Source: Nocardia blacklockiae (GTDB lineage: Bacteria; Actinomycetota; Actinomycetes; Mycobacteriales; Mycobacteriaceae). Taken from it: a DNA stretch of 64,000 bases. The notes below the pieces were generated by a model, which was not told where the DNA came from, made no database searches, and saw only the letters and a program-made list of their open reading frames with translations. The stretch spans positions 248,001 through 312,000 of the forward strand of contig NZ_JADLRJ010000005.1 of assembly GCF_015477355.1 (NCBI RefSeq), given 5' to 3'. The translations under genes were made by a program, and so were the position numbers. Shown here piece by piece: positions 24,976 through 35,593 of the stretch. Every line of letters begins with the position of its first letter. Within the stretch, counting starts at the first letter, position 1.

Positions 24976-27492
24976 TTGCGGCACGAGGAGGGGTGGCCGA
25001 CCGGCGACGCTGACGCCTTGGTCGGCCGCGAGCCGGAGCTGGACGGGTTGGCGGCGCTGCTGCTGGAGGCAGCGCCCTTGATCACCGTGGTGGGGCCGGG
25101 AGGGGCCGGGAAAACCCGGTTGGCCGCCGAGGCCACGCGGCGCTATCGGCGGGCCAGCGGCACGCCGGTGCATTGGATTCGGCTGTCCCGTCTCCCGGCG
25201 GCGGCGGACGCCGCGGCCGTCACCGACGAGATGATGCGCGCGGTAGCCGCCGGTGACATCCCTGGCAGTTCGTCTAGGCAGGCGCTGGTTTCGGCGTTCG
25301 AGCGCTCGGGTTCCGCGGGCGAGAGCGTTCGCGCGGTGCTGGTTGTGGACAATTGCGAGCACGTGCACGCCGGTGCCGGTTTCGTGGTGGCGCGGCTGCT
25401 CGACACGGTTCCGGGATTGACGGTGCTGGCCACCAGCAGACAGCCGCTCGGCGACCCGCGTGAACGGTTGCTGCCCGTGCCGCCGTTGACGCGGGCGCAA
25501 GCCGTCACTCTTTTCCGGCGGCGCGCGAGTTTGACGGACACGGTCATCGCCGACGACCAAGTGCCGATCGTCGAATCGATCTGCCGGCGGGTGAACAATC
25601 AACCGCTGCACATCCGATTGGCGGCGGCCAGGGTGCGGTACCAGCCGCTGCGCGCGATTCTCGCCGACCTCAGCGGAACCGCCACCGATCGCCGCCTGCG
25701 CTGGCCGCGCGGTCCGCGTGGCGGGGTCGAGGCGCGGCATCACAGCATGGCGGATGTCATCGCGTGGTCTTTCGAATTGTGCGGGGAGAAAGAGCGCCTG
25801 CTGTTCGAGCGGATGTCGATCTTCGCCGCGGGATACGACAACAACTCCGCCGAGGAATCGAAAACGGACGTCGGGTGCCACGCAGGCGTGACAGCGGCCG
25901 CGATACGAGCCGTCTGCGGCGGCAGCGACAGTGCGGGAGCCGTCCTGAACCCGGACGAGATCGAGCCGCTGCTGGAACTGCTGAGCGATCGGTCCCTGGT
26001 ATCCGTCGACACGTCGACGGCCGCGCGCCGCTATTGGCTGTCCGATAATTTTCGGGTCTTCGCCGCGGAACGACTTCGCGAACGGGACCGTGCCGAACCG
26101 ACGCGGTTGTCCGGCGCATACTGCCGCTACTACCGCGACAAAGTCGCCGAGGCCGTATCCGCCTGGCGGGAAACGCCCGACCGCCGGCTGCTGGATTGGG
26201 CGTCAGACGAATGGGACAACCTGCTCTCGGTGCTCGAAATCAGTCTGGCCGCACCGGATCGAGCGGTGATCGGACTGGAGATCGCGACCGGCTTGTTCGC
26301 GCTCAATGTGCCGTTCTTCAACGGCCGGACGCGCGATGCCTGCCGATGGGCCGAACGCACCCTGGCAGCCACCCGTGACGCGGATCCGAAGCCCGTGGAC
26401 CTGCAAATCGCCGCGATGGGTTTGATCGCGCGGATCAAGCTCTCCGAGGGGCGACCCGACGAGGCGCGCCGGCTGGTGAAATCCGGAATGGAGCTGAGCC
26501 GAGTGGCCGCCGCCGATCGCATCGCCTGGCGCGAGCATCCGGACCGAGACGTCGGACTACCGGCGACGCTCGAATTCGCCACGGGCGCCTTGCTCATGTT
26601 CGAACACGAGGATTCCGGCGCGGTCGATGCGCTCCGCCGGGCGAGTGCGAAATTCGCGAGAGCGCAGAACCGTGGCGGCAGTGCGGTCGCCGAAGGTTTC
26701 GCCGTGCTGGCCGCCGCGCTGCTGAAACCTCCGGATCAGGCACTCGACATCACCGGGCGCCACCTGGCGGGCACCGGACGTGCGGGCGACAACGGCGTGC
26801 GGGCGTGGGCGGAAACGGCCTCCGCGATCGCCCGGATCAGATACGGAAATCCGCGCTCCGCCTTGGCTGTCGGGCGTGAATCACTGCGGAGAATGCTCGA
26901 TACGCGGGATACCTGGGGCGCACTGTGGGCCGCGCACGTGTGCGTGTGGGCGCTGGCCCACGAGACGGTCGGCGCGAGAACCGGAAGACGCGAGCCGACA
27001 CGACGCGCGCCCGAGGTAGCGCGTTTGCTCGGCGGGTTGGCGGCAGTGCGCGAGCGACTCGGAACAGATATCACGACCCTGCGCCCGTTCGCGTCCGAGA
27101 CGGCCCGCGCCGACGAGGCCGTCCGCACCGCCCTCGGCCGGCGACTGTTCGACGCGGCCCGCGGCGACGGCACCGGACTCCGACCGGCACTGCCCGAACT
27201 GTGCGAGTGGATCCTCGCCGTCTCGGCACCGGATTGGTCACCCCCGGCCGATCCGCACCGCCGCGACAAGGCCTCGTCGTGGCAACGGCTGTCCGCCGCC
27301 GAAATCGACGTCGCCGCCCTGGCCGCGGCGGGCTGGACCAACACGGCCATAGCCCGGCAGCGGGGCAGCTCCCGCCGCACCGTCGAAACCCAGATCGCGA
27401 ACATTCTGAACAAGCTGACAATCGGATCCCGCACGGAGATACGCTCGGCGCTTCCGCCCGAATACCGCCGAATAATCGACACGGACGCCTAG
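24976..27492 (+). CDS. Large LuxR-family ATPase regulator (STAND/LAL-like)
   Basis: A TTG at 24976 after GAAGGA gives 838 residues. The N-terminal NB-ARC-like ATPase starts with ALVGREPELDGLAALLLEA and has Walker A VVGPGGAGKTRLA and Walker B VRAVLVVDNCEHV, then VLATSRQPLGDPRERLLPV. A long helical middle (about 330-700) looks TPR-like. The C-terminal LuxR helix-turn-helix is LSAAEIDVAALAAAGWTNTA plus RRTVETQIANILNKL. This is a signal-transduction ATPase whose ligand is unknown. Its target may be the neighbouring exported protein or the downstream TetR/lipase pair, but no direct evidence is visible. Confidence 0.85.
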   Translation: MRHEEGWPTGDADALVGREPELDGLAALLLEAAPLITVVGPGGAGKTRLAAEATRRYRRASGTPVHWIRLSRLPAAADAAAVTDEMMRAVAAGDIPGSSSRQALVSAFERSGSAGESVRAVLVVDNCEHVHAGAGFVVARLLDTVPGLTVLATSRQPLGDPRERLLPVPPLTRAQAVTLFRRRASLTDTVIADDQVPIVESICRRVNNQPLHIRLAAARVRYQPLRAILADLSGTATDRRLRWPRGPRGGVEARHHSMADVIAWSFELCGEKERLLFERMSIFAAGYDNNSAEESKTDVGCHAGVTAAAIRAVCGGSDSAGAVLNPDEIEPLLELLSDRSLVSVDTSTAARRYWLSDNFRVFAAERLRERDRAEPTRLSGAYCRYYRDKVAEAVSAWRETPDRRLLDWASDEWDNLLSVLEISLAAPDRAVIGLEIATGLFALNVPFFNGRTRDACRWAERTLAATRDADPKPVDLQIAAMGLIARIKLSEGRPDEARRLVKSGMELSRVAAADRIAWREHPDRDVGLPATLEFATGALLMFEHEDSGAVDALRRASAKFARAQNRGGSAVAEGFAVLAAALLKPPDQALDITGRHLAGTGRAGDNGVRAWAETASAIARIRYGNPRSALAVGRESLRRMLDTRDTWGALWAAHVCVWALAHETVGARTGRREPTRRAPEVARLLGGLAAVRERLGTDITTLRPFASETARADEAVRTALGRRLFDAARGDGTGLRPALPELCEWILAVSAPDWSPPADPHRRDKASSWQRLSAAEIDVAALAAAGWTNTAIARQRGSSRRTVETQIANILNKLTIGSRTEIRSALPPEYRRIIDTDA

Positions 27493-27548
27493 GCGAATAG
27501 CAGCGGCAGATCGACTGAAACGCTTCCCGGGCAATAGCTTCCGCCTGC

Positions 27549-28181
27549 TCAGTCGCCCGTTTCGATCAGTGCGACGGCGACGGGGACGAGGAGGTCGGTG
27601 AGGTCGGAGACGGGTGGGCGGGGGTCCATGAGGAGCCATTCATGGGCGAGGCCGTTGACCGCGCCGATGAGGGTGCTGGCGGCCAAGGCTCGGGAGCCGC
27701 GTATCCGGGCGTTCGGGCCGGCGACGGGGGCGACGGCGAGTTCGACCAGTTGGGCCCAGACGTGGCGGCGGGCGCGGCGGTGCCGCTCCATGCGCTCGCT
27801 CACGCCGACCACCTCGATGAAGGCGACCTTCGCGCGATACGGGTCGGAGTCGATGGACTCGAGGTAGGCGGTGAGCACGACGGTGAGGGCCGCGCGGGCA
27901 TCGGTCTCCGCGCCGGCCGCGGCCAATGCCCGGGTGACCGCCGCGGCGGCCTCGTCCTGGATGCGGTCGTAGGCCGCGGCGAGCACGTCCTCGCGCGTCT
28001 CGAACTCTTCGTAGAACTGCCGCTTGGACAGGCCCGCGCCCGCACACACGTCGGCGAGCGAGCAGCCCGCGTAGCCGCGCTCGGCGAACAGCCGGGTCGC
28101 GGCGCGCAGAAATCGTTCGCGCCGTTCGGCTTTGCGATCGGCGACCGCGCGCCCGCCGTACTGCCGCTCCACGATTGTCAC
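27549..28181 (-). CDS. TetR-family transcription regulator divergent from a secreted lipase
   Basis: The GTG at 28181 gives 210 residues. The DNA-binding domain includes RFLRAATRLFAERGYAGCSL, then ADVCAGAGLSKRQFYEEFET with the YxxF recognition pattern. The C-terminal half has LTVVLTAYLESIDSDPYRAK and an AFIEVVGVSERMERHR segment common in fatty-acid/lipid-type TetR proteins. It is divergent from the lipase gene, with an 8-12-8 inverted repeat between them, so local repression is likely. An upstream frame extension has no RBS and is ignored. Confidence 0.87.
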   Translation of the reverse strand: MTIVERQYGGRAVADRKAERRERFLRAATRLFAERGYAGCSLADVCAGAGLSKRQFYEEFETREDVLAAAYDRIQDEAAAAVTRALAAAGAETDARAALTVVLTAYLESIDSDPYRAKVAFIEVVGVSERMERHRRARRHVWAQLVELAVAPVAGPNARIRGSRALAASTLIGAVNGLAHEWLLMDPRPPVSDLTDLLVPVAVALIETGD

Positions 28182-28302
28182 CGCACCACGGTAGCGCGGC
28201 CGGGTGACACGGCGAGCAGCGCGAATTCGCGGCGGTCCGGAGACGCGCGGCACTCCGGCGAAAGTCTTGCGACGGCGATCACAGCTGTGCCATAGTTCCA
28301 GC

Positions 28303-28330
28303 CTATGTGAACCTATACGGTCTCACATAG
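28303..28330. promoter_or_regulatory. Inverted repeat, candidate operator of the divergent TetR regulator
   Basis: CTATGTGA (28303-28310) and TCACATAG (28323-28330) form a perfect 8-bp inverted repeat with a 12-bp spacer containing CTATACGG. It ends 14 bp before the lipase start and just ahead of AAGGAG, so a bound repressor would block transcription. It does not fit Crp (spacer too long). Confidence 0.6.
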
Positions 28331-28344
28331 ACGAAGGAGTCGAA

Positions 28345-29742
28345 TTGACCGAGCCGAGAGCGGGCCGCGCCCGCCGGTGGGCGGCGCTGGCGGCCACGAC
28401 GGTGGCGCTCGCGACGCCGCCGATCGCCGCCGCGACCGCCGATCCCCCACCCGCCCCCGCAGCGCCGGTCGCGCCGGCCGCGCCGATTCCCCTGCCGCCC
28501 GAGCTGGATCCGGGTTTCTATCACCCGCCCGCCGAGGTGGTCGCGGCCAAGGCGCCGGGCGAGGTCATCGCCGCCCGGCAGGTCAACGTGGCGAATTTCG
28601 GCCTGATTCCGGTCAATGTCGACGCCTGGCAGCTGTCGTATCGGTCCAACGACAGTCGCGACGCGCCGATCGCCGCGGTGACGACGGTATTGAAACCGCG
28701 CGGTTCCGCACCCGACAAGGTGCTGTCGGTGCAGATCGCCGCGGACTCCCTGGGGCAGTACTGTTCGCCGTCCTACGCCGTGCAGCAGTGGTCGGTGGCG
28801 CCGTTCGTCGGCCAGATCACCGCGCCCGCGGAGTTCGTCATCGCGCAGGGCGCGATCCAGCAGGGCTGGAGTGTGGTGATCCCGGATCACCAAGGTCCGA
28901 ACCAGGCCTACGCGGCCGGACCGCTGGCGGGCCGGATCACCCTGGACGGCATTCGCGCCGCCCGCGATTTCGAGCCCATGCGCATCACCCCCGACGCCCG
29001 CATCGGCCTGTACGGCTACTCCGGCGGCGCGATCGCCACGGGCCATGCCGCCGAGCTGAAGCAGTCCTACGCACCGGAACTGAATATCGTCGGAGCCGCC
29101 GAGGGCGGGGTTCCGGCGGACCTGGGCGTGGTGCTCGACGTGGCCAACGGCCAGGCCACCGCGGGCCTGGTTCTCGGTGCGGTGCAAGGTCTTTCGCGGG
29201 AGTACCCGGATTTCGCGAAGTTCCTCGACGAGCGGATGGACCTGGTCGGCCGGACCGTCAAGACGATTCAGAGCGGGCTGTGCGTGCAGTACATCTCGTC
29301 GTTCCCGTTCCTGAATCTCAAAGGTATGCTGCGGGTTCCGGGCGACCCGATGCAGGAACCCGCGGTGCGGGACGTGATCGACCGGACCCGCATGGGCCAG
29401 GCCGTGCCCGACATGCCGATGTACATCTGGCAGGGCAACCCCGACGAGATCATCCCCGTCGGCCAGGTGAACACACTGGTGGACACCTACTGCCGCAATC
29501 CCGACGCCGATGTGCAGTACACCCGCGAGCACCTCGCCGAGCACGTGGCCACCGAAATCTCCGGTGCCGCACCGGCGCTGCTGTGGATGAAGGACCGGCT
29601 CGACGGCCTCCCCGCCACGTCCGGCTGCCACACCGCCGAGGCGGGCTGGCTGGCCTTGGACCCCGAGGGCGCGCAGCTGCTGGCCACCACGTTCGGCGAG
29701 ACGTTCGCGTCGTTCTTCGGCAAGCCGATCGGCGTGAAGTAA
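28345..29742 (+). CDS. Secreted lipase/esterase of the secretory-lipase (LIP) family
   Basis: A TTG at 28345 with AAGGAG upstream gives 465 residues. The signal peptide (RRWAALAATTVALATPPIAA) is followed by a Pro/Ala stretch and an alpha/beta hydrolase. Ser is in IGLYGYSGGAIATGHAAEL, Asp in WQGNPDEIIPVGQ and His in TREHLAEHVATE. Four or more Cys (GQYCSPSY, SGLCVQY, TYCRNP, SGCHTA) suggest disulfides outside the cell. Homologues hydrolyse triacylglycerol or other fatty esters. It is probably regulated by the divergent TetR protein. Confidence 0.9.
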   Translation: MTEPRAGRARRWAALAATTVALATPPIAAATADPPPAPAAPVAPAAPIPLPPELDPGFYHPPAEVVAAKAPGEVIAARQVNVANFGLIPVNVDAWQLSYRSNDSRDAPIAAVTTVLKPRGSAPDKVLSVQIAADSLGQYCSPSYAVQQWSVAPFVGQITAPAEFVIAQGAIQQGWSVVIPDHQGPNQAYAAGPLAGRITLDGIRAARDFEPMRITPDARIGLYGYSGGAIATGHAAELKQSYAPELNIVGAAEGGVPADLGVVLDVANGQATAGLVLGAVQGLSREYPDFAKFLDERMDLVGRTVKTIQSGLCVQYISSFPFLNLKGMLRVPGDPMQEPAVRDVIDRTRMGQAVPDMPMYIWQGNPDEIIPVGQVNTLVDTYCRNPDADVQYTREHLAEHVATEISGAAPALLWMKDRLDGLPATSGCHTAEAGWLALDPEGAQLLATTFGETFASFFGKPIGVK

Positions 29743-29747
29743 CCGCG

Positions 29748-29777
29748 GCGGCCCGGACCCGAAAGTGTCCGGGCCGC
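29748..29777. terminator. Bidirectional hairpin terminator
   Basis: An 11-bp stem GCGGCCCGGAC (29748-29758) pairs with 29767-29777 over an 8-nt loop, between the convergent lipase and aldehyde dehydrogenase genes. Confidence 0.85.
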
Positions 29778-29784
29778 AACCGGT

Positions 29785-31383
29785 TCAGCGAATTCGCAAC
29801 CGCCGCATCAGCCGCAACGTCAGCTTCGTGGTCTTCAACTGCTTGGCGTACGGCATGGCCGCCCGGGCCGCGAGCACCTGCTTCTTCTGCACACCGATAT
29901 TGATCGTGTCGGTGTACTTCAGCAATCCCGCCTCGCCGTGCCGCGTGCCGACACCCGACTGCTTCACCCCGCCCGACGGCGTGCCCTTCGCCGAATAGGT
30001 GGCGACGAAGCCGTCGTTGATATTGATGTTGCCGGCCTCCAGCAGATCGGCAATCCGTCTGGCGCGGGCCAGGTTCCGGCTCCACACGCTCGCGTTGAGA
30101 CCGTAGGTGGTGGCGTTGGCCTGCCGGATCGCCTCCTGCTCGTCGGTGCAGCGGTACACCGTGACGACCGGGCCGAAGGTCTCCAGGGTGGCGTGCGCCA
30201 TCTCGGAGGTGACGCCGGTGAGCACCGTCGGCTCGTAGAACGCCGGGCCGAGATCCGGGCGCCGCTTGCCGCCGGTCAGCACGGTGGCACCCTTGGCGCG
30301 GGCGTCCTCCACGTGCGCGGCCACCCGTTCCATGTGGTCCACCGACACCAGCGAACCGAATTCGGGCTCGTAGTCGTAGGCCGCGCCCGCCTTGGCGCCC
30401 AATTCCTCGGTGGCGGCGACGAATCGGCGCACGAACTCGTCGTACAGCCGATCGTGGACATAGATCCGTTCGATGTGCATGCACGCCTGCCCCGAATTGC
30501 CGTACACGGCGAACACGGCGCTGGGGATCACCTCGTCGAGGTCGGCGTCGTCGAGCACGAGCATCGGATTCTTGCCGCCCAGCTCCAGGCTGCAACCGAT
30601 CAGGTGCCGTCCGGCCAGCTCGCCGATGGTGCGCCCGGTGGCCGTGGAGCCGGTGAACATGACGTAGTCGGAGTTCTCGATCAGCGTCGGGCCCACGTCC
30701 GGCCCGCTGCCGCAGACCACCTGCACCAGGCCTTTCGGCAGCCCGGCCCGCTCCAGCAGCTCGACCCCGTACAGCGTGCACAGCGCGGTCTTGTTGTCCG
30801 GCTTCAGCACCACGCCGTTGCCGGCGATCAGGGCGGGCACCGAATCCGACATCGAGATGGCGAACGGGAAATTCCACGGGGCGATGACCGCGACGACGCC
30901 CTTGGGCCGGTGCTGCTCGGTGGAGGTGGTGATGATCGGCATCGCGCCGCCGCGCCGGGTCGGTTTCAGGGTCCGCTCGGCCGTCTTGAGGTAGTGGCTG
31001 ATCACCATGGGCGGATCGCACGACTCCTCGATCGCCATCCGCCGGGTCTTCCCGCAGCCGATCTGGATCAGGTCGGCGATGGTCTCCAGCTCGGACAGGA
31101 TCAGCTCGTGCGCCCGCTCGAACACGGCCAGCCGCTTCGACACCGGCAATCGCGCCCAATCACGCTGCGCGGCACGGGCATTCGCGGCCGCGGCGGTCAC
31201 GTCCGCGGGCGCGGACTGCGGCAGCTCCCCCACCACGGCCCCGGTGTAGACCTCGATCATCTCGTACGGTTCGCGCTTGTCGCCGGCGGTGCCCGCGGTC
31301 ACCCTCGCGGTCAACCGGTCGATGAGCGTCGAGGTGATCCGCGGCGGCAGCGTGGACGCGCCGCTGTGCGTGGTTGTCTCCAT
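29785..31383 (-). CDS. Succinate-semialdehyde dehydrogenase, GabD2-like aldehyde dehydrogenase
   Basis: This 532-residue NAD(P)-dependent aldehyde dehydrogenase has VIAPWNFPFAISMSDSVPAL, the cofactor loop FTGSTATGRTIGELAG, general base Glu in SLELGGKNPML and nucleophile Cys in GNSGQACMHIERI. SMSDSVPALIAGNGVVLKPD and TRHGEAGLLKYTDT resemble the succinic-semialdehyde group that includes Rv1731/GabD2. Substrate assignment is tentative. It is divergent from the enoyl-CoA hydratase, and the 135-bp gap holds a near-match to the KstR box. Confidence 0.85.
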   Translation of the reverse strand: METTTHSGASTLPPRITSTLIDRLTARVTAGTAGDKREPYEMIEVYTGAVVGELPQSAPADVTAAAANARAAQRDWARLPVSKRLAVFERAHELILSELETIADLIQIGCGKTRRMAIEESCDPPMVISHYLKTAERTLKPTRRGGAMPIITTSTEQHRPKGVVAVIAPWNFPFAISMSDSVPALIAGNGVVLKPDNKTALCTLYGVELLERAGLPKGLVQVVCGSGPDVGPTLIENSDYVMFTGSTATGRTIGELAGRHLIGCSLELGGKNPMLVLDDADLDEVIPSAVFAVYGNSGQACMHIERIYVHDRLYDEFVRRFVAATEELGAKAGAAYDYEPEFGSLVSVDHMERVAAHVEDARAKGATVLTGGKRRPDLGPAFYEPTVLTGVTSEMAHATLETFGPVVTVYRCTDEQEAIRQANATTYGLNASVWSRNLARARRIADLLEAGNININDGFVATYSAKGTPSGGVKQSGVGTRHGEAGLLKYTDTINIGVQKKQVLAARAAMPYAKQLKTTKLTLRLMRRLRIR

Positions 31384-31433
31384 CGAATCTCCCTAACTTG
31401 CCGTCGCGTGACGGCGGTCACCAGGCTCCAAAC

Positions 31434-31447
31434 TAGAACACGTTATT
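31434..31447. promoter_or_regulatory. KstR-like box (one mismatch) between the aldehyde dehydrogenase and enoyl-CoA hydratase
   Basis: TAGAACACGTTATT matches the KstR operator TnnAACnnGTTnnA at 7 of 8 fixed bases; the last base is T. It lies between two divergent starts and could serve both. It shares its left ten bases with the perfect box at 33863. Confidence 0.55.
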
Positions 31448-31518
31448 GTCATGGACAACGGCGCGGGGTAACTTCGACCGCAATACGCAGGTAATGCCCG
31501 GAGGAAAGAGGGTCGGCG

Positions 31519-32340
31519 ATGACGACGGCAGCCACTGAAACAAGTAGCAATACAGAACCGCACGCGCTGATCGAGCGCCGCGGCCACACGCTCATCGTCA
31601 CCATGAACCGCCCCAAGGTCCGCAATGCCCTCTCCGGCGAGATGCTGGAGTTGATGGCGCAGGCCTGGGACACCGTCGACAACGACCCGGAGATCCGCTC
31701 CTGCGTGCTCACCGGCGCGGGCGGCGCTTTCTGCGCGGGCGCGGATCTGAAGGCGATGACCAAGCAGAGCCCCGGCGACAACATGAGCGAGGGCGGCAAG
31801 TTCGACCCCAGCTACCTGCCCGGCCTGCTCAAGGGCCGCCGCCTCACAAAGCCGCTGATCGCCGCGGTCGAGGGCGCGGCCATCGCCGGCGGCACGGAGA
31901 TCCTGCAGGGCACCGACATCCGCGTCGCCGGCGAGAGCGCGAAATTCGGTGTCTCCGAGGCTCGCTGGAGCCTGTTCCCGATGGGCGGCTCCGCGGTCCG
32001 GCTGCCCCGGCAGATCCCCTACACCGTCGCCGCCGAGATCCTGCTGACCGGCCGCCACCTGAAAGCCGCCGAGGCCAAGGAGATCGGCCTGATCGGCCAT
32101 GTCGTCCCCGACGGCACCGCGCTGGACAAGGCCCTGGAGATCGCCGAGCTCATCAACGCCAACGGCCCGCTGGCGGTACAGGCCATCCTGAAGACCATGC
32201 GCGACACCGAGGGCCTGCACGAGGAGGACGCCTTCAAGATCGACGCCAAGCTCGGCCTGGCGGTGTTCCGCAGCGAGGACGCCAAGGAGGGCCCGCGGGC
32301 GTTCGCCGAGAAGCGCAAGCCGGAGTTCAAGGGCCGCTGA
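31519..32340 (+). CDS. Enoyl-CoA hydratase/isomerase family protein (crotonase fold)
   Basis: This 273-residue crotonase has [20 protein letters not shown], oxyanion-hole segments [15 protein letters not shown] and [20 protein letters not shown], and [20 protein letters not shown]. It has Glu at the second catalytic position (VSEARW). It would hydrate or isomerise an enoyl-CoA in fatty-acid, side-chain or ring degradation. It is followed by a terminator and a convergent SDR gene. Confidence 0.92.
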   Translation: MTTAATETSSNTEPHALIERRGHTLIVTMNRPKVRNALSGEMLELMAQAWDTVDNDPEIRSCVLTGAGGAFCAGADLKAMTKQSPGDNMSEGGKFDPSYLPGLLKGRRLTKPLIAAVEGAAIAGGTEILQGTDIRVAGESAKFGVSEARWSLFPMGGSAVRLPRQIPYTVAAEILLTGRHLKAAEAKEIGLIGHVVPDGTALDKALEIAELINANGPLAVQAILKTMRDTEGLHEEDAFKIDAKLGLAVFRSEDAKEGPRAFAEKRKPEFKGR

Positions 32341-32347
32341 GGCGCGC

Positions 32348-32375
32348 GGCGGGCCGCCCGGCATCGCGGCCCGCC
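32348..32375. terminator. Hairpin terminator between convergent ECH and SDR genes
   Basis: GGCGGGCCGC (32348-32357) pairs with GCGGCCCGCC (32366-32375) over an 8-nt loop. It lies right after the enoyl-CoA hydratase stop and touches the SDR stop. Confidence 0.8.
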
Positions 32376-33142
32376 TACAGGTCCGGTTTGACCATACGAG
32401 CGATCTGCTTGCGCAGCAGATTCGGCGCGAAGCGGCGGGCCAGCACCAGCGGCCGCGCCGGGCCCGGGAAGACGAACAGCGGGGCCTTCGGATTCGCGAC
32501 CGCCTTCTCCAGCGCGTCCACGATCTTCTCCGGCGCGACGCCGCGGCTCCCGCCCAGGATGCCGGGGTCGACGGCCCGAATCCCGTCCAGGAACGGCGTT
32601 TCCACGTGCGGCGGGCAGATCGCGATCAGCCGCACGCCCGTCCCCGCCAGCTCCAGCGACAGCGCCTCGGCGTAGCAGACCACCGCGAACTTCGAGGCGG
32701 AGTAGGCCGCCAGTCCGGGCGAGGGCAGCCAGCCCGCGACCGACGCGAACAGCACGACGGTCCCCGCCCCGGCGTCGCGCATGCCGGGGATCACGGCCTG
32801 GCAGATGTTCACGGTGCCGACGTAGTTGACGTCCATCACCCGGCGGATCTCCGAAACATCCTGCGACAGTGTGGATCCCACCCGGCACAACGCGGCGGCG
32901 TGCACCAGGTGGTCGATCGGCCCGAGGTCGGCGCGCACCGTTTTCACCAGCGCCGCGACCGCCTCGGTGTCGGAGACGTCGCAGGTGTAGGTGGTGGTGT
33001 TCGGGGAGCGCCGGGCGGTGTCGGCGAGCCCGGACTCGTCGAGGTCGACCGCCGCGACGCGGTAGCCGGCCGCCGCCAGGCGCTGGGCGACCATGCGGCC
33101 CATGCCGCTGGCGGCCCCAGTCACCAGTGCCGTCTTGTTCAT
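32375..33142 (-). CDS. Short-chain dehydrogenase/reductase (classical SDR)
   Basis: This 255-residue classical SDR has the cofactor motif TGAASGMG, CDVSDTEAV with the cofactor-adjacent Asp, the structural NYVG and catalytic YSASK. It should oxidise or reduce a hydroxyl/keto group with NAD(P). It is the distal gene of an ADC-like/SDR pair (19-bp gap) downstream of the P450 and ferredoxin genes. The ATG at 33142 fits the family N-terminus MNKTALVTGAASG. Confidence 0.92.
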   Translation of the reverse strand: MNKTALVTGAASGMGRMVAQRLAAAGYRVAAVDLDESGLADTARRSPNTTTYTCDVSDTEAVAALVKTVRADLGPIDHLVHAAALCRVGSTLSQDVSEIRRVMDVNYVGTVNICQAVIPGMRDAGAGTVVLFASVAGWLPSPGLAAYSASKFAVVCYAEALSLELAGTGVRLIAICPPHVETPFLDGIRAVDPGILGGSRGVAPEKIVDALEKAVANPKAPLFVFPGPARPLVLARRFAPNLLRKQIARMVKPDL

Positions 33143-33161
33143 CGTGTCTCCCGGTGGGTGG

Positions 33162-33854
33162 TCATCGGATCTCCGTGGCGTCCTCGAACGCCATGCGCAG
33201 CGCGCCGATGTGGCTGGTGAACAGCGCGCGGGCGGGGAGGCCGAGGGCACGCAGTTCGTTCGCGATCGGATGGTCGCCCAGCTCGATTCGGCTGCCGCCC
33301 AGCCGCATTCGAACCCGCGCCGGTTCCATCAGCCAGGGTGTGCCGCGCAGCACGCCGTCGCGGTAGGTATAGGTCCGCATCGCGGCGCCGCCCAGGTTCG
33401 CGGGTGCGGGCACGCCCCCGGCGGTGTCGAGCGCGAGCACGAGTCGGTCGTCGAGCCGCACCTCGCAGCGCCTGCCGCGGCCCCGGCGCTCGATCCGGAT
33501 GTCGGCGATCTCCTTCGGGAATCCCCAGAGTTCGCGGCCGACGGCGCAGGTGAAGGTCTGGTTCACCGGCAGCCAGCGAATGTAGGCCCCGGTGCTGCCG
33601 CGGCGACCGGGCAAGCGGGCGAGCAGCGCGTACGCGAATTCGTGGTAGGGACCGAGGTCGGTGTCCAGATGCCGGACGAAGGCCAGTGCGCACAGCGCCC
33701 GGCCCGCGACCCGGACCGGTTCCAGGCCCGTGCCCGCCAGCACGCTCCGCGCGACCGCCGAGTCGACCGGGAACAGGCTGGAGGACGCCTCCGCCTGCCG
33801 GACCTCGACGGGGACCCGGATCTGCTCGCCGAGTATCGAGTGCACCTGCGCCAC
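33162..33854 (-). CDS. Acetoacetate-decarboxylase-fold protein
   Basis: The GTG at 33854 gives 230 residues; a GTG at 33845 has better RBS spacing. It belongs to the ADC superfamily, with YHEFAYALLARLPGRRG, YIRWLPVNQTFTCAVGRELW and GFPKEIADIRIERRGRG. The Lys in GFPKE lies where ADC enzymes carry the Schiff-base lysine. Many such proteins near P450s and SDRs in actinomycetes have no known substrate and may act on beta-keto acids from terpenoid or steroid breakdown. A perfect KstR-like box lies 9 bp upstream of its start. Confidence 0.8.
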   Translation of the reverse strand: MAQVHSILGEQIRVPVEVRQAEASSSLFPVDSAVARSVLAGTGLEPVRVAGRALCALAFVRHLDTDLGPYHEFAYALLARLPGRRGSTGAYIRWLPVNQTFTCAVGRELWGFPKEIADIRIERRGRGRRCEVRLDDRLVLALDTAGGVPAPANLGGAAMRTYTYRDGVLRGTPWLMEPARVRMRLGGSRIELGDHPIANELRALGLPARALFTSHIGALRMAFEDATEIR

Positions 33855-33862
33855 CTTCCGAT

Positions 33863-33876
33863 TAGAACACGTTCTA
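33863..33876. promoter_or_regulatory. KstR-like operator (perfect palindrome)
   Basis: TAGAACACGTTCTA is a perfect 14-bp palindrome matching TnnAACnnGTTnnA, the operator of the cholesterol-catabolism repressor KstR. It sits immediately upstream of the ADC-like gene in the gap after the ferredoxin gene, so the ADC-like/SDR pair likely has its own regulated promoter. Confidence 0.8.
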
Positions 33877-33948
33877 CCGTGCCTCGGTCGCGCATTCGGC
33901 GGGCCGGATTCGGCCGATCCGTCTCACTGGGCGGGAGCCGCGCGGCGG

Positions 33949-35445
<1,497 letters not shown>

Positions 35446-35530
35446 TCACCGGCGCGGACCGACAACGACGCAGCCTCGCCGCCGAGTCGGCGGTACGGTT
35501 CGGAGCGAGGCCATAATTGAAACAGGTTCT

Positions 35531-35575
35531 TGCGGCGGACCGTGCCACGAACCTATAGTCCGTACACGTGTCCAG
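35531..35575 (+). promoter_or_regulatory. Promoter with overlapping TetR-type site ahead of the peptide/CMD operon
   Basis: A TTGCGG (35531-35536) and TATAGT (35555-35560) pair with an 18-bp gap looks like a promoter. The 14-mer at 35562-35575, CGTACACGTGTCCA, overlaps the expected start site and matches the TetR palindrome at 10 of 14 bases, including the full ACACGTGT core. Confidence 0.55.
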
Positions 35576-35593
35576 ACAGCGGGGAGCAACCGG

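Noticed and set aside
28303-28330. Crp site upstream of the lipase
   Set aside because: TGTGA and TCACA half-sites are 12 bp apart instead of 6.
35519-35532. KstR box in the P450/peptide promoter
   Set aside because: Core AAC-AG-GTT present but both outer fixed bases mismatch, so it is too weak to list.
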